Below, piece by piece: positions 1 to 12,600 of a DNA stretch of 64,000 nucleotides. The stretch's first letter is position 1. Each line of letters starts with the position of its first letter. The position numbers and the translations under genes were made by a program. The stretch is taken from contig CM060850.1 in assembly GCA_030737835.1 (NCBI GenBank), forward strand, positions 7,383,909 to 7,447,908, given 5' to 3'. This stretch comes from Acorus gramineus (Eukaryota > Streptophyta > Magnoliopsida > Acorales > Acoraceae). The notes beneath the pieces are model-generated. The model had not been told where the DNA came from. It saw nothing but the letters and a program-made list of their open reading frames with translations, and made no database searches.

Positions 1-3000
1 TTGGGGTGTACCATTTAAACAGGGTGGGAGAAATTCTAAGAAAGGGCAATTAAGTTTTTGTTGTAAGTTATGAGATTGTTTAATGCAACTTTTTTAGGTA
101 GAATTCTTTAATTTAGAAAAGTTTTTGGTTATTTTCCCTTTATGTTAAAATATGATATTTCATTTATTCATAAATGAAGAGGAGAAATATTGAAATACGA
201 AATCCAACACCCATATGTAAAGGGAGTTATATATCTTTTCTCATCTCCTCAATTTCAATGACCACATATTTTAAATCTCAGTTGGGGCCCGTTTGGAAAC
301 GAGTTTAGACAGTTTTTGGGTTTGTTGGAAGTTGTTTTTTCCAAACCTGTTTCTAAACAAAAAAACCTGGGATCAAAAGATTCAGATAGAGTTCTGTGAT
401 AAAGTGTCCAAAACTTGAGTTTTTCATAAGATATGGAAGAATAGCTTCCTGCAAAATCATTTTTAAATCAAGTTTTTACCTAAAATCAGTTTTGCAATCG
501 TGCAATCAATGCAGCCTTAGGCACAAACACGACATGGGACAATGTAAACCATTATTAATTTTCATGTTTATTTTTGGACAAATGAATCTCTTGGGGTTTT
601 TAAAGACTCAAACAATTTTATTTTATTATTTTATTTTTTTGATATTAGAGGGACTCCCGTGGTCGATTTTACAGTAAAACTAGGAAGGCTACCTCCGCAT
701 GTTACCATATTATAGATCTAGTATACAAGTATGAGAAAAAGAGAAAAAATAGATCAACAATAACACAATAATAAGAAATGATTTATATGATTTGGTAAGA
801 TTATCTATGTTCATAGATGATGATGATGATGAATTTTATTGAAGATCTTAAAGTGTCGTGTAGTTCGCAATTATTTTGTTGAAGAAAATGGGAAATAATA
901 TGATTGTTTATTTCACAAAATCCTGATTGTAAATTTTTTTCTGATGATCTAAGCGACAGAAAGTCATTCTCAAAAACCGCCCGAATGAGTTTCCAAACAG
1001 CCCCTAGATAATAAATTGTTTGTAATGTATAAAAACAAATATAAAAAATTTGGATGGTATATACACAAAAAAAAAAAAAAAACCTTCTTATTTATTCATA
1101 TCTCGCTTGTGTGACTCTACTTATAGAGATAAATCATCAGAAGTTCTTGTTTTTGTATTCCATTCAACAGTTAAAAATATCAATAAGCAGATCAAAGATT
1201 CAAAATGCGAGATGGTTCATACCTCAAAACTCCTCTGTTTGCCTCAAGATAGCTGTCTCTGCTTCCATCTCAAGTTTCTCTCTCAAGTTGACTTGTTTAT
1301 GTAGAATTGCAATGGGTGACTCTACTTACATATAGATAAATCATTAGAACTGTTACAAGTTGGACTAATCCCTTCATACAGATCAGATCCAGCCTTTCAT
1401 TTATTTTTTTATTTTTTTTTGGTGGGGAAGGGGTCAGTCATTTATTGATTTTTATTAATAATACCAATGTCTTCATACAGATCAGATCCAGCCTTTCATT
1501 TATTTTTTTATTTTTTTTTGGTGGGGAAGGGGTCAGTCATTTATTGATTTTTATTAATAATACCAATGTCTTCAAATCGGTTGGTCAGAGATAGAATATG
1601 AAAAATATGTACATGTGACAATTTTCTGTGTGTGGTGTTTCTCAGTAAAGAGTTCTATTTGGGGTGCATTTGGTTGCGCGATTACAAAACTGATTCTGCA
1701 GGAAACTCACTCCCCCAGTTTTTAGAATTGCAGTTTTTTAACATTATTTATCTGAAATCTGTATGTAAGAAATTGCTACAGTAAAACTATTTGTTTACAC
1801 GATTAGACAACTTTTGCGTTTGCAGGAAGTTGCTTTTAAGACGGGCATATTTTTGTGTATGAATTCCATGCACCTTTGATGCTAGGATATCTATTTAAGT
1901 GGAACTCCATCGACGATATCTAGCTTCTCGTGCTAGTTGATCAGCTACCATGACATAACGATTATGAACCTTATACCAACCTGTGCATGAATCATGTTGA
2001 AGAGCCCGCATGTATTGGCAGTCCATCTATAGGGCTGCAACTTGGACGGGTTGAACCGGACCCAATCCGATGCGTGTTTAAGTTGGAGTTTTTAGTCATC
2101 GGGTTCATCTAGATTCAAATTCGAGATAATTCAAACCCAATTCGAATCCGGGTGTACATCACTTGCATCCATCATTACATACACATACACATACACATAC
2201 ACTACACCTCAGATATATGAGAAGTTTTGCAATATATGAGCACTGAATAATTAAATGCTGGATCAGCAACTAAAATACCCCGTATGATTCCTTTATGAGA
2301 AGAGGACTACTGTACTCCTGGTAATGTTTAAAATGTCAGTCCAGTCTAAATTATTCCAAATCCAAACCAGTGGTATATCACAAGGCAAACAAATGGAAAA
2401 TAGTCTCAATTCGAGGCACAATCTGGATTTTTTCAATCTTGTTTTATAGCATATTCGTCCTTCACAGAAATTAGTAATCCACAAGCCTGTTTAGGATTTT
2501 TTTATATGAAATCAACATTTAAGTTGGTGAGATCCGAAAGCTATATAGTATACATTTTGTTCCGGGTTAGAGATTTAAAAAAAATAATTTATGAGATCCA
2601 TAGTTTAATGATGAATTTTTTTTAATTAACTCTTTGATGGACAAATGTGATCCATTCAAACATGTATTATATTGATGAGATTCTCATTATTAGTATATAA
2701 TGATCCATGTGTATTGATGAGATTTTCTTCTATGCATGTTGATAATGATATAAAAATATCAAGTCATTCTCATATCCTGAATCTAGGTTTGTAACTCAAT
2801 CATCTTTGATGAAAACTATTGACGATGAGCACGTTTAGTTTTTTTTGAAAATGTTCATTTAAAATTATCAAAGTCTTGTCTTTTTTAAATTCAAAATGGA
2901 ATTTTTTCACATGATACAAAACATTACATGTTGGCATAAAAAAAAAAGCATCTTTGAATTCAAAGTAGAATATTTTAATATGATATATAATATTACAAGT

Positions 3001-3044
3001 TGGCTGGATGAACATCAATTCTGTCTGTCACTTAAGTTGCCTTG
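1..3044. other. Intergenic DNA without a recognisable gene
   Basis: The sequence is AT-rich and has no convincing coding region; the short open frames here overlap one another and have no family signature. It holds a GAT-repeat patch near 820-831, a poly-A run at 1068-1082, a hexamer repeat of the ACATAC type at about 2165-2200, and a short stretch near 2033-2160 whose edge (GCAACTTGGACGGGTT) resembles the ends of the element at 21252-21856. Two diverged copies of a roughly 60-bp AT-rich sequence lie at about 2878-3005, just before the LINE. Confidence 0.6.
1372..1569. repeat. 99-bp exact tandem duplication, copy A only
   Basis: Bases 1372-1470 and 1471-1569 appear identical by eye. The paralogous site near 50347-50445 has only one unit, so the duplication arose after the segmental duplication. 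The unit has an internal T-rich run and a GGTGGGGAAGGGG patch. Confidence 0.9.
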
Positions 3045-4868
3045 AAAGATCCACATCGTGTTAATTGGATCTTTGTCTGCAAGCCAAATGACGAAGGGGG
3101 TTTGGGTATCAAACGAATTCAAGATTGGAATAAAGGGGCTCAGGGAGTCCATTTCTGGGACCTTGCTAGTGAGAAGCCCTCGTTGTGGTCCACATGGGTC
3201 AAAATCAGATATTTCAGAAGAGCTAGTATATGGAACTATATCCCACCTTCTAGTAGCACCAACTCTTGGAAGCAGATCATTGCAACAAGACCTTGGATTG
3301 TGGAAAAAGATAGATATATAATCTTTGAAGGCAAGTCCATAAATGTCTTGTATGACCCATGGATCAATGGAAAGAGTCTCAAGGAATTATTTGGCAGAGA
3401 GTTACTAATATGGGGTCCTCCTCACTCAACATCTTTGAGTGTTCTTATCCAAGATGAGAAATGGACCAAACCAACTAGATGGCACTCTGATCTGGATGGC
3501 TTTTGGGATGAAATTCAGCAACTTGATGTTGGAGGTTATGGACCAGATATACTAGTGTGGTCGTCTAGCAGAACCGGAGTTCTAACTTCCCGAGAGGCTT
3601 GGAAGGCACACTCTGCTCCAGTGAATCCAATCTCTTAGGCAGACTGGCTATGGCACTCAACTCAGTCCCACAGACACAGCTTTTGTGCTTGGCAATTTTT
3701 CCATAACAAACTCCCCACAAGGGATCGGTTATTCCGGAAAGGTTTAGTCCAAGACATGGGTTGTCCCCTATGTAAGTCTTCCTCTGAAAGCTCAGATCAC
3801 TTAGCCATTCAGTGTTCTTATTCTTGTTACATCTGGCGTTCTCTTCTATGTGACCTGCTCATTCGGCAGTCACCTCCAAGGTCTGTCCAGCAGTTCCATC
3901 CTTGGATAAAAAATCTCAACCTTCACCCGATACAAGGCATAATCTTCAAAACTCTCCTCACCAGTATTTTGTGGGCGTGTTGGCAGGAATGCAATTCCAT
4001 AATTTTTAGAGGGAAATCGATTTCCAAGAGTAGTGTCCTCCAATTTATCAAAGCAAAAATCCGTTTACGCTTCAAAGAAACTACTTTTAAAGCAATTCTT
4101 TCTCCGGATCTACTACAAATTTCTGATAATTTTGGTATTACCATCACTGAACCAATCGAAGCTCATTGTTCTGTCCTTTGGGACCCTTCTCCTTTAGGCT
4201 GGATCAAATCTACATTGTTGGAGTTACTGGTCGATCCCCTCTCCCATCAATCAATCTTCTAGAGCTGCGAGGACTAGAAGCGGGTCTAACATTGAGCATT
4301 CATCGAGGTTACAAGAGTGTATGGTTTGAGAGTGACTCCACAACGGCTATAGCTTGGGTGAAAGGCAAAGGTCAGTTGCCATGGTCTGCTACTAGACTAA
4401 TGAGGAGGCTAACAAAAGGCTTTAAATGCTTAGAAAAATGGAAGATCACACACATTTATCGCAAAGGTAATAGCCCAGCGGACATCTTGGCATCAAGACG
4501 ACAGCAAATGGGCAAGCATGGGATCCCTCCCCATCTTGTATGGTCTGAGTTGGAAGATTCAATACAATCAGATAAAATGGGAATCCTATACTCCCGCTGC
4601 AAGTAGATGACATCCCCGACAATCATATACCTTTTTGGTCTAAGCTGTCATTTTGATGTTGCTTTTTCATGCAGTTTCTTTTACAAGGTTGCATCTTCTA
4701 AGGGAGGGGAAAGAGCTAGGCAGGATGCATGGTGATCAAAGTCATCTTTCCCTCTGTTTGGCTTAATCTTTCACTCTTAGAACCTAAGTAACTCTTGCAC
4801 ATTTTGTACATTTGTTTATTCATAGCAATATATAGTTCTCAATTACCAATAAAAAAAAGATCCACATC
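3045..4868 (+). mobile_element. 5'-truncated LINE with target-site duplication
   Basis: A non-LTR retrotransposon tail is bounded by a 13-bp direct repeat (AAAGATCCACATC at 3045-3057 and 4856-4868). The body is 3058-4855 and ends in a short A-run, as expected for target-primed reverse transcription with 5' truncation. It carries the C-terminal part of ORF2: the GGLGI segment after the reverse transcriptase, a zf-RVT zinc knuckle beginning CPLC near 3762, and an RVT_3-type RNase H. It is a dead copy. The same insertion, with the same target-site duplication, sits in duplication copy B at 51913-53767, so it predates the segmental duplication. Confidence 0.9.
3060..4606 (+). pseudogene. LINE ORF2 remnant: zf-RVT and RNase H
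   Basis: One frame runs from about 3060 and is broken by a TAG at 3636-3638. It then continues in the same frame through the zinc-knuckle motif (CPLC, then ESSDHL and a downstream Cys) to about 4212. There a 70-bp segment present in copy B is missing. The loss shifts the frame and removes the first RNase H strand with its catalytic Asp (the YDGS motif, still present near 53083 in copy B). The rest of RNase H continues in another frame: an E in the LLELRGLEAG helix, an SDST motif and the terminal HIYRKGN..AD motif, ending at 4606. The protein would have reverse-transcribed and inserted the element; this copy cannot make it. Confidence 0.85.
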
Positions 4869-6257
4869 ATTTGAATTTGATAAATGTTAAGAATAACAAT
4901 TCTTCCATTTCTTAAACGCAAATATAATGAGATAAATATTTTTATAAAAAAATAAAACACATGTAATGAGTTAATTGCATTTTTTTTATTTTCTAAATCC
5001 AGTATATACTAATATAAACGCTAGGATTGCAAGAATGATTGAATTATCATACCTATATTTTTTCAGAATCATTGAATTTTCTTTTTGGTGGGTAAAAAAT
5101 AATTTTGTATTGCTATACAACAGTAATATAATTACATCCAAAAGGTATACATATTTTTTTTTTTGAAGAATGGTGCTCCAAGGATTTAATTCCTTGACCT
5201 CTTTCAATCAAGGATGTGAAAGATGCTTACCGATTTAACCAAAACTTTCAGTTCGCCAAAAAGGCAAAACAAGAAAAAATGTTTATCAAACCACATTCTA
5301 TTTGAAGACATGTTTGATACAGGTTTGGAATGCCTTTTTGAGTTTGCATGAAACTGAACTCTCTAAACCGGTCTGTTTCAAAAAAAAATAAAAAATTGTA
5401 GATTAATTAAAAGTTACAAACATCCTTTTGTAAAAAAAAATGATCAAAAGTTAGCTTTTTCATAATGGCTTCTTATAAACACAGTTTTTTAAGAAAAGTT
5501 AACGCCCAAACCCATTTTCAAGTAAAGCCTCAGTCTACATCTCCTGTGCCTACCGCCTACTGCCAGAACAGAGTGGTGGTTTTTAAGGGGTGAAGTTAAC
5601 TAACTATTTATATATATCTTCTAGTTGATCTAGTGAACAACTATCCAGCTGCAACCCCATTAATTATATCCTGCATGTGCCAAAGTGTAAGGACTGAATT
5701 ATGGAATTGGATGGTGCAGATGGATACTTTTGGAGCAATTATATGTGTCAAGTGAGGTTAAATTGGTGATGATTCACAATTGAACAGTCAATTTTTTTTA
5801 TTTTTTTTGGCAGGCACGGTTGAATAGTTAAAGTTGGTGGCGGTAAAACCTTGTTAAAAAATATTCCTCTCACGTGACCTCACATTTTAACATTGTAGTA
5901 CATCAGACCAATCAAAAAATGAAAAAAATAAAATAAAATTGAAGAGTGAATGGTCCCCAGCTAGATTTTTAAAAAATTTGATATGGCTTTATCTGATAAA
6001 TCTTATCCTTCCCCTTTCTTTATATGGCAAATGATCCCAAATAAATAAATGTGAAAGCTATAATATAATTATAAACCACGTTGGAATCTATGGGAGCATT
6101 AATTTATACATTCGGTTAGTCTCGAATCTAGATAATTTTTTTCGTTATCAAGAATCACCCAAGGTTGTTCATTATTTATAATCTTAATTGAAATAATGAA
6201 CCTCCCATCCACAATGAGAAGTTCATTATTTCACAATAGATGCACTTCATGGTCACC
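4869..6257. other. Intergenic DNA, no gene seen
   Basis: This is AT-rich sequence following the LINE. The small open frames at 4975-5207 occur on both strands over the same bases and have no family signature. A T-rich run at about 5791-5811 differs in length between the duplicate copies. No RNA gene, promoter or inverted-repeat element is apparent. Confidence 0.5.
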
Positions 6258-6455
6258 TAGGGGTCTGTTTGGTTGACAAGTGTGATTGTGATTCTAAATC
6301 CAGGTGGATTGAGATTGTGAATCATGTCAACCTGTTTGGTAAGGAACATGATTCTTGACATGATTCAGAAAACAAGATTGGGATTCTCAATCTCAATCAT
6401 ATGTTTGGTAATGGTTGGATTACAATATAAAAAATATATATTTTTAAAAATAAAA

Positions 6456-6502
<47 letters not shown>

Positions 6503-6737
6503 GTGTGAAGGGAGATGAAGAGCCTGGGTAAAAATGTCTTTTTTTTAATTTACCTGGATTGGGATTGGGGGAATACCACCTCTCGAGGAGATTCCCAATC
6601 CCCCTAATCAAGAATTCTTAATCCTACTTTCTCAATTCCCATCCTCCTTTTAAAATTTATCCAAACAACTTATTGGTCTGAATTGGGACTCTCAATCCCA
6701 ATCCAAACACCCAATACTCCTATCAAAACAAGCCCTA
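6258..6737. mobile_element. MITE-like element with short inverted ends
   Basis: The ends are inverted relative to one another: GGGGTCTGTTT at the left against the complement of AAAACAAGCC at the right. Both are flanked by CTAG, so the target-site duplication could be TA, CTA or CTAG and the superfamily is uncertain (Tourist/PIF or Tc1-like). The interior repeats GGGATTCTCAATCTCAATC-type words in both orientations and has a 39-bp (TA)n run at 6461-6499. The same element is present at 55157-55632 in copy B, where the TA run is interrupted. Confidence 0.6.
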
Positions 6738-8385
6738 GGACTCTACTAAAAAGGGTCACCCAACATTTTTTTACATTCCATCATCTTTAAATCATCTTTA
6801 AAGTATTTAATTATCCAATGAAATACATATATTTAAAAAGACATAAAGAATGAAATACACAGTAGAAAGAAATCAATTGCATACATTTTAAGTTTTTTCT
6901 AAGAGCATCTCTAATAATATCTCTATTTTAAAATTCGTATACAATAAAAAAAAATTAAAATTATTTTAAAGAACCATTTGAAATATTACTAATTAACCTC
7001 ATATCTTTATCTCCAGGCAGGTTTAGGAGACCACACACTGATGATGTGGTATACAATGTCCTATCATAGAGTATGAGATTGTAAATGAGACTATAAATTA
7101 AATCGAATGTATCAGTGCTCATAAGAAAATCATCATCAGATGAACCGCGTTAGGACCCTACTCTTGAGAAAACCAAAAGCTGTTTTTTTTTTTTTTTCAA
7201 ATATTTATTTTGTCACTTTTGAAATTCTAACACAGTTCATGCTTTGTAATCATCCATTTTATTTTTCTTATTATAATAAGTTGGCGGTTGTGGTTGATAT
7301 TAATTATGCGAGATGATCTTATTAAATTGAGAGAGGTGTTGATCTTAACTGCATGTACGTGCAGAGATGCTTTGTAGTCATTCATTATAATTCTCTTTAG
7401 ATTAAGTGGGTGGTTGAGATGTCGTTATTCAATAAACAGATGCTTTGTAGTCATTCTTTATATTTCTTAATAAATTAAGTGTTTTTTTTTTTTTTTTTGA
7501 ATTGTGGGTTGGTTTACTCTTAAAACCCGATGATATAAAAAACCGGTAAAACTCAATTAATCACTAGTTGAACCAACGATTTTTGTGAACTGGCTACGGG
7601 TTAATTATATCGAATGATTCTTTACCCAATCAATATAAAATATGAAATCTAATAAAAAAATTAGATTTTATATATTAAAATCATGTTATGATATTAAGTA
7701 AAATTTTTATGTAAATATTTTTTAAAATATTTCATATTCTTTATTTAGTACTGATAATTAATATATTTATTATTATTATGACTATGTAACGATTCAAATC
7801 CGGTTGACCCAACGATTAAATCAGTGACCCTTGACCCATTCATTTTTCTGGTTTATTGAACTATTCGATTTTAAAACATCCCCGCCCCCCGACCATCTTG
7901 ACCGGTGAGGATGATCGACCTCCACCACCATTTTAAGACAAAAGATTCCGGAGTTTACACACGGGATGATGTATTGATTATTATAGGGATGAGTCTGTAG
8001 TGTGATACAGACGATCCGAACTCACACCATACATCATCTCATGACTTAGACCTTGCATCCATCACCAACAAACCACGAACGAAGTGAGTAAGTTGATGTT
8101 ATATGTAGAGAGAGGCATTGGCACAACACAGATGTTTTTTTAGAAGTGGTCTTATTATCCAGTATAATAACATTTCAAATTTGATTCCTTAATACATACT
8201 CAGATTGTGTATGTATCCAGTATAATTTAGAACTGATCTTATTATCCAATATAATAACATACTTCAGTGATGAAACAATTGTGAACCGGTAATACACCTA
8301 GTCCAACTTTATAATAATCATGTTTACAATTATTCCATCACTGAATTAGTATATGAAATTGAAATTGTCATATCCGTATATACTC
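6738..8385. other. Intergenic DNA, no gene seen
   Basis: AT-rich DNA with poly-T runs near 7183-7198 and 7483-7498 whose lengths vary between the duplicate copies. The phrase GATGCTTTGTAGTCATTC is repeated at short intervals at about 7367-7456. The phrase CTTATTATCCA(G/A)TATAATAACAT occurs at about 8151 and 8230. I see no coding region or RNA gene. Confidence 0.5.
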
Positions 8386-8663
8386 CACTATTGCTACAAG
8401 ATTAGCAGCGTCAATCTTTTTGCGACGGTTGCAAGGTTTCAATCCGTCACAAATAGTCTTCATAACCGTCGCAAAATACCTTTTGCGACGGTTTGGGTTT
8501 CGTCGTATCAAACGGCGGTTTTCCTACCGTCGCAAATAAACCGTTGCAAAAGCTTACTTTTAGCCATTTAAAAGCACCTTTTGCGACGGATAAGTTAACC
8601 ATCGCTAAAAGATTTTGGGGAAATTGTTTATAGCCTTTTGCGATGGCCTCATCCGTCACAAAT
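8386..8663. mobile_element. CACTA-like non-autonomous remnant
   Basis: The left end reads CACTA followed by a CAAGATTAGCAGCG-like segment, close to plant CACTA (En/Spm) termini. The interior has a dense array of the subterminal word TTTGCGACGG and its complement CCGTCGCAAA in both orientations. Such arrays bind transposase in CACTA elements. No transposase gene is present and the right terminus is not clear. Copy B (57358-57692) retains about 60 bp of this array that is missing here around 8513. Confidence 0.55.
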
Positions 8664-9688
8664 AACTTTTTCCATCTTCTTTATTATTCAAATTTTAAAA
8701 TATTTTGTTATAAATAACCTAGGTTTAAATTCTTAAAAAAAAAATGAAATAAATTTTATTCTATGAAAAACCAAATGATACAATATTCATTCCTGAAAAA
8801 CAAAAAAAATGCAATATTCATTCTTGAAAAACAAAAATATGCCATTTACATATGTTGATTTTGATCTGGTACTCAAGATAATGAAAAAGTTCAGCTTTAT
8901 AAACTTTATAGTTATGAGGACAAATATGCTCAAATGTAGTACACAGAGGGCTCGAAAAAAAAAATTGAAGTCTTCTTCTCCTCGCTTGTTCAATTCAAAA
9001 CATGGGTGAATCTGCAATAGCATTTGACAATGAAGAACATTAATAATCACTTAAAGGGTGCATATATACATGTCATCTTGCTAAATTCACTTAAAGACTT
9101 AAAGAATGTTTAGATAAGCATCAAAGTACATACTAGAGAAAAACTTGCTTACCCATATCCAAGCATAAAACATTATGCCATTGAATGTTGACCTTTAATA
9201 AGATTGACAATGGAAGTTGCAAGGATTTATAATGAATTTCATATGAAAAAATAAAACTACTAGTGAATTATCATTATCAGGTGCCTCCCTAAACACAATA
9301 ACATAAGACTAAGATCCAAATGTTCTTCACACAAATAAATCACATGCAAGGACATAAGATAAGTTTGACATCCAACTACCCTTCAGAGCACTACATAAGT
9401 CCAACAACTAGCATGCATAAAAGGAAAATAACATCTACTTAGATAATAACATAAACTAAACACCAACTACTAGACTTCGAACCACAGCTACTCGAAATCA
9501 AGACTCCAAACACCTCCAAGCACATCTAATTTAAATCCAGACCTAAAGCCTTTCACAGGATCTCAAAAGTGCTCACCTAAGTGTTCGTTTAACTTCAAAC
9601 CACTCCAAAAATCTATCCAAAGAAGTACTCAACAATGCCACCTTGTATATACATGTAAAACTAAGAGACTACATAACTTAAAAACCTA
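8664..9688. other. Intergenic DNA, no gene seen
   Basis: AT-rich sequence, nearly identical to 57693-58717. If the minus-strand exon-like series that ends at 9689 is a real gene, the part below 9689 would be its 3' UTR and downstream region. Nothing else is recognisable. Confidence 0.4.
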
Positions 9689-12600
9689 TTAAAGATTTAA
9701 AGGCAAACCAACCTGAACTGTGTGTTCAGGTAGACCATGGAATTCCTGCAATTCAGTGAAAACTACTATTAAATGAGCTCCAACCAGTCCCTCAAAATCT
9801 CTAGAAAATAAAATCCTATGGAAACTATAGAAAACTCATCAACCTAAGTGACTAATATTCAAATACACTCAACTTCTTTGATACAAATCATACAAATTTT
9901 GAAAATCAAAGTCTAAAAAATATTTGATCTGTGCTGTTCAAATCCAAGTTTGAAAAAAAGTTTTGGACTTTTGTGGTTCAGAATGACAAAAGTTTTGTGG
10001 TTTTCTAATTTATTGCACTTTTGTGGTTCAGAATGACAAAGTTACACGGTTTTTTCCCTGCTCAGAATTTTAAATCCTCTAGTGCAAGCCCCTCAAATTT
10101 AAAGCATATATGAAAATGGTTTTCAATTAATTGCTACAACACCAGTACACCACTGTTTATACTCTCAGTAATTTACATATTTAAAACCTCTAAAAAAGGA
10201 TGGTAGCTCACCATCACTAGTCCAAGAGGTTCAGGGGATTTGTTTTAAAAATGATCACTTATTGTAAAGTCCTAACTATTACATATACTATATATTAAAC
10301 AATTAGTTCGAAATGGCATATCTGTTCAACAAGTATTGCTTTTAAGGTTGACGAAACACGAATACACACAGATAGAAGAAGTTAAATTAAAGAGCTGCCC
10401 AAATTTCAGAATCCAATTGATATTAAGGCCACTTCAATAAGCACCTTTAGTGCTTTGATTTTGCAAATAAGCATTTGGGAACTCTTAGTGAAAAAATGAA
10501 CACTTACTTTAACATTGCTTATATTCAAATAAGACATGTCTTCCTATATGTGCCCAAAATTTTCAAACCAACCCGTTCTGGAAATGTTAGTGCGTAGGCC
10601 TCTATGTCACAGCTTCCATGGGGATGTAGCAGAGGACCATAGTGAGGCTGTGAAGGATAGTCAATGTTTTGGCAATGTGAAGATCTGCATAAGTTCTTCT
10701 GATGCATCTTTGGAATATCTAATTACTAATTGTTGCATCGCAGGAAGTTGGATTCGGGCGTGTTATGGTCTCCGTGGTTTCAACCAACAATCTTTGATCT
10801 GAAAGTTAAATATACCATGCAACAATGGTTAATAGTGAAAGCCAATTAACAGTAATACCAAACCATACTTCACATCATGTTAACCTTAGAAAAGTTTTGG
10901 GCTTACCTCTAGTATTCCACTCATGCGCTCAGCCAAATTTGATAGCCTAACACGCTCAGTAGTTCTTACAGGTTGAGCAGCCTCCTGTTATAAGCCTCAT
11001 CATTTGGCGCAGAAGTGTTAAAATTTAAGCTGATTAAATCCTGAAAAGATTTTGCTGTAAATTTGAATAGGTGATTTCAGGTTGGACCTGTGAGAGTTAT
11101 AGATTGCTCATCAACACCAAAATCGGAGGAAGCAAGGGGTTTAAGGAAAGGCTGAGTAGGGAGGGAATGAAGTGGATTTGGTATCACCTAAAAAGTCAAT
11201 TAGTATAGATGTAATTGATGGTTTTAAGTTGACATACATATGAAAACACGTGACATATAAGAATATATGTATCAAGCTATTGAATGCTAGCTAGTTTCCA
11301 AATCAAATAAACCATAATAATACTGCCCACCAGAAATTATAAGCAGCAGGAATGCATGCTAGCTGAGGGTATATATCAGGGGATTTGCATGTGATTCAGA
11401 ACAACTTTTTTTTTTAAGGGTAAATAAATTGTAATACTATAAATAAAATGCTTGTACAAAAAGTGGCATATACAAAAGTCACACCCATCAAGATGGATCA
11501 GAGAAAGTAGCGGGAGGAAAACACAGTCCAAGCTGTGCTGCATCCCCACTACATTCCAAGTTCCTCTTTGAGGGAGATACACATGTAAGGGGAAAACAAA
11601 TTCCAAGTTTCTCATCTACATCTTTTGTCCTCCATGCCTGCAGCATCACTGTCCATGGCCTCTTTCAAGTTCAGGCCATATATCATCAACATGAAAACAT
11701 CGCTCTCCATCACTTGTGTGCCATGCTGCTGTCAGATCTATTGGTCTATTAGCCTCTCGCCAGATAAGTGTAGCCTTCCAATCAGTCATGCGGTCTATCT
11801 AGCTTTTGATTGATATCTTTGAGTATTTTAATCACCCTCCATGGAGTTTTTCCTCTTCCCAACACCCAAGAGCCAAGAGATAGCAGTACGAGAGTCTTCC
11901 TCAATCCAAAGTTCTTTAGCTTTAGATTTAAAGCGAGATTAAGTCCGGCTTCAATGCCTTTAAGTTCAATAATGTTTGCTTCCACTTGATCACACTGCCA
12001 GTAAATTTTCCTCTTCTGACTCCCTCTATCTATTGGCACTGTGTTAGGAAGACATTTTGATTCATTGGAACTTATTCAAAAAAATATAACACGATTATAA
12101 AAGGAAATAATATGCATGCATCAGTACAAAAATATTTTTCTCATAGCTACCTGAAAAGAAGAATTAGAACCCCCCTTATTGTTTAGAGAACATTGGCAGC
12201 ATTTATTACAGAATAATGTCCTGCAAATATGTAGAACAACTAAGCAAGTTAGGCAGACCTTTGAATCATATGAACTTAGCCATCCTTCGTCACTAAAATT
12301 GAACCATGCTAGAGATTAACCAGGAGTTAAGGGAGCATATATGACATCTGATGGGCTGGGTTACATTGGAAATGTTGAGCACCTTGACATCCAGAATCTG
12401 CAGTCACCAGAAATTGGTAAGAACTTTAGGAGGCAAATTTTGTTCACGGACAGGACACTGAAAAATGAGCATGTATATATTACAGGATCTTTTAAGAATT
12501 TGAACCCCTGAATTATACACATACTTCAATCATTGATCCATACAAGACCATCTTTTTTATGAGTTTTTTTTTTTTTTTTTGGCCACTGAATTAATTAAAT

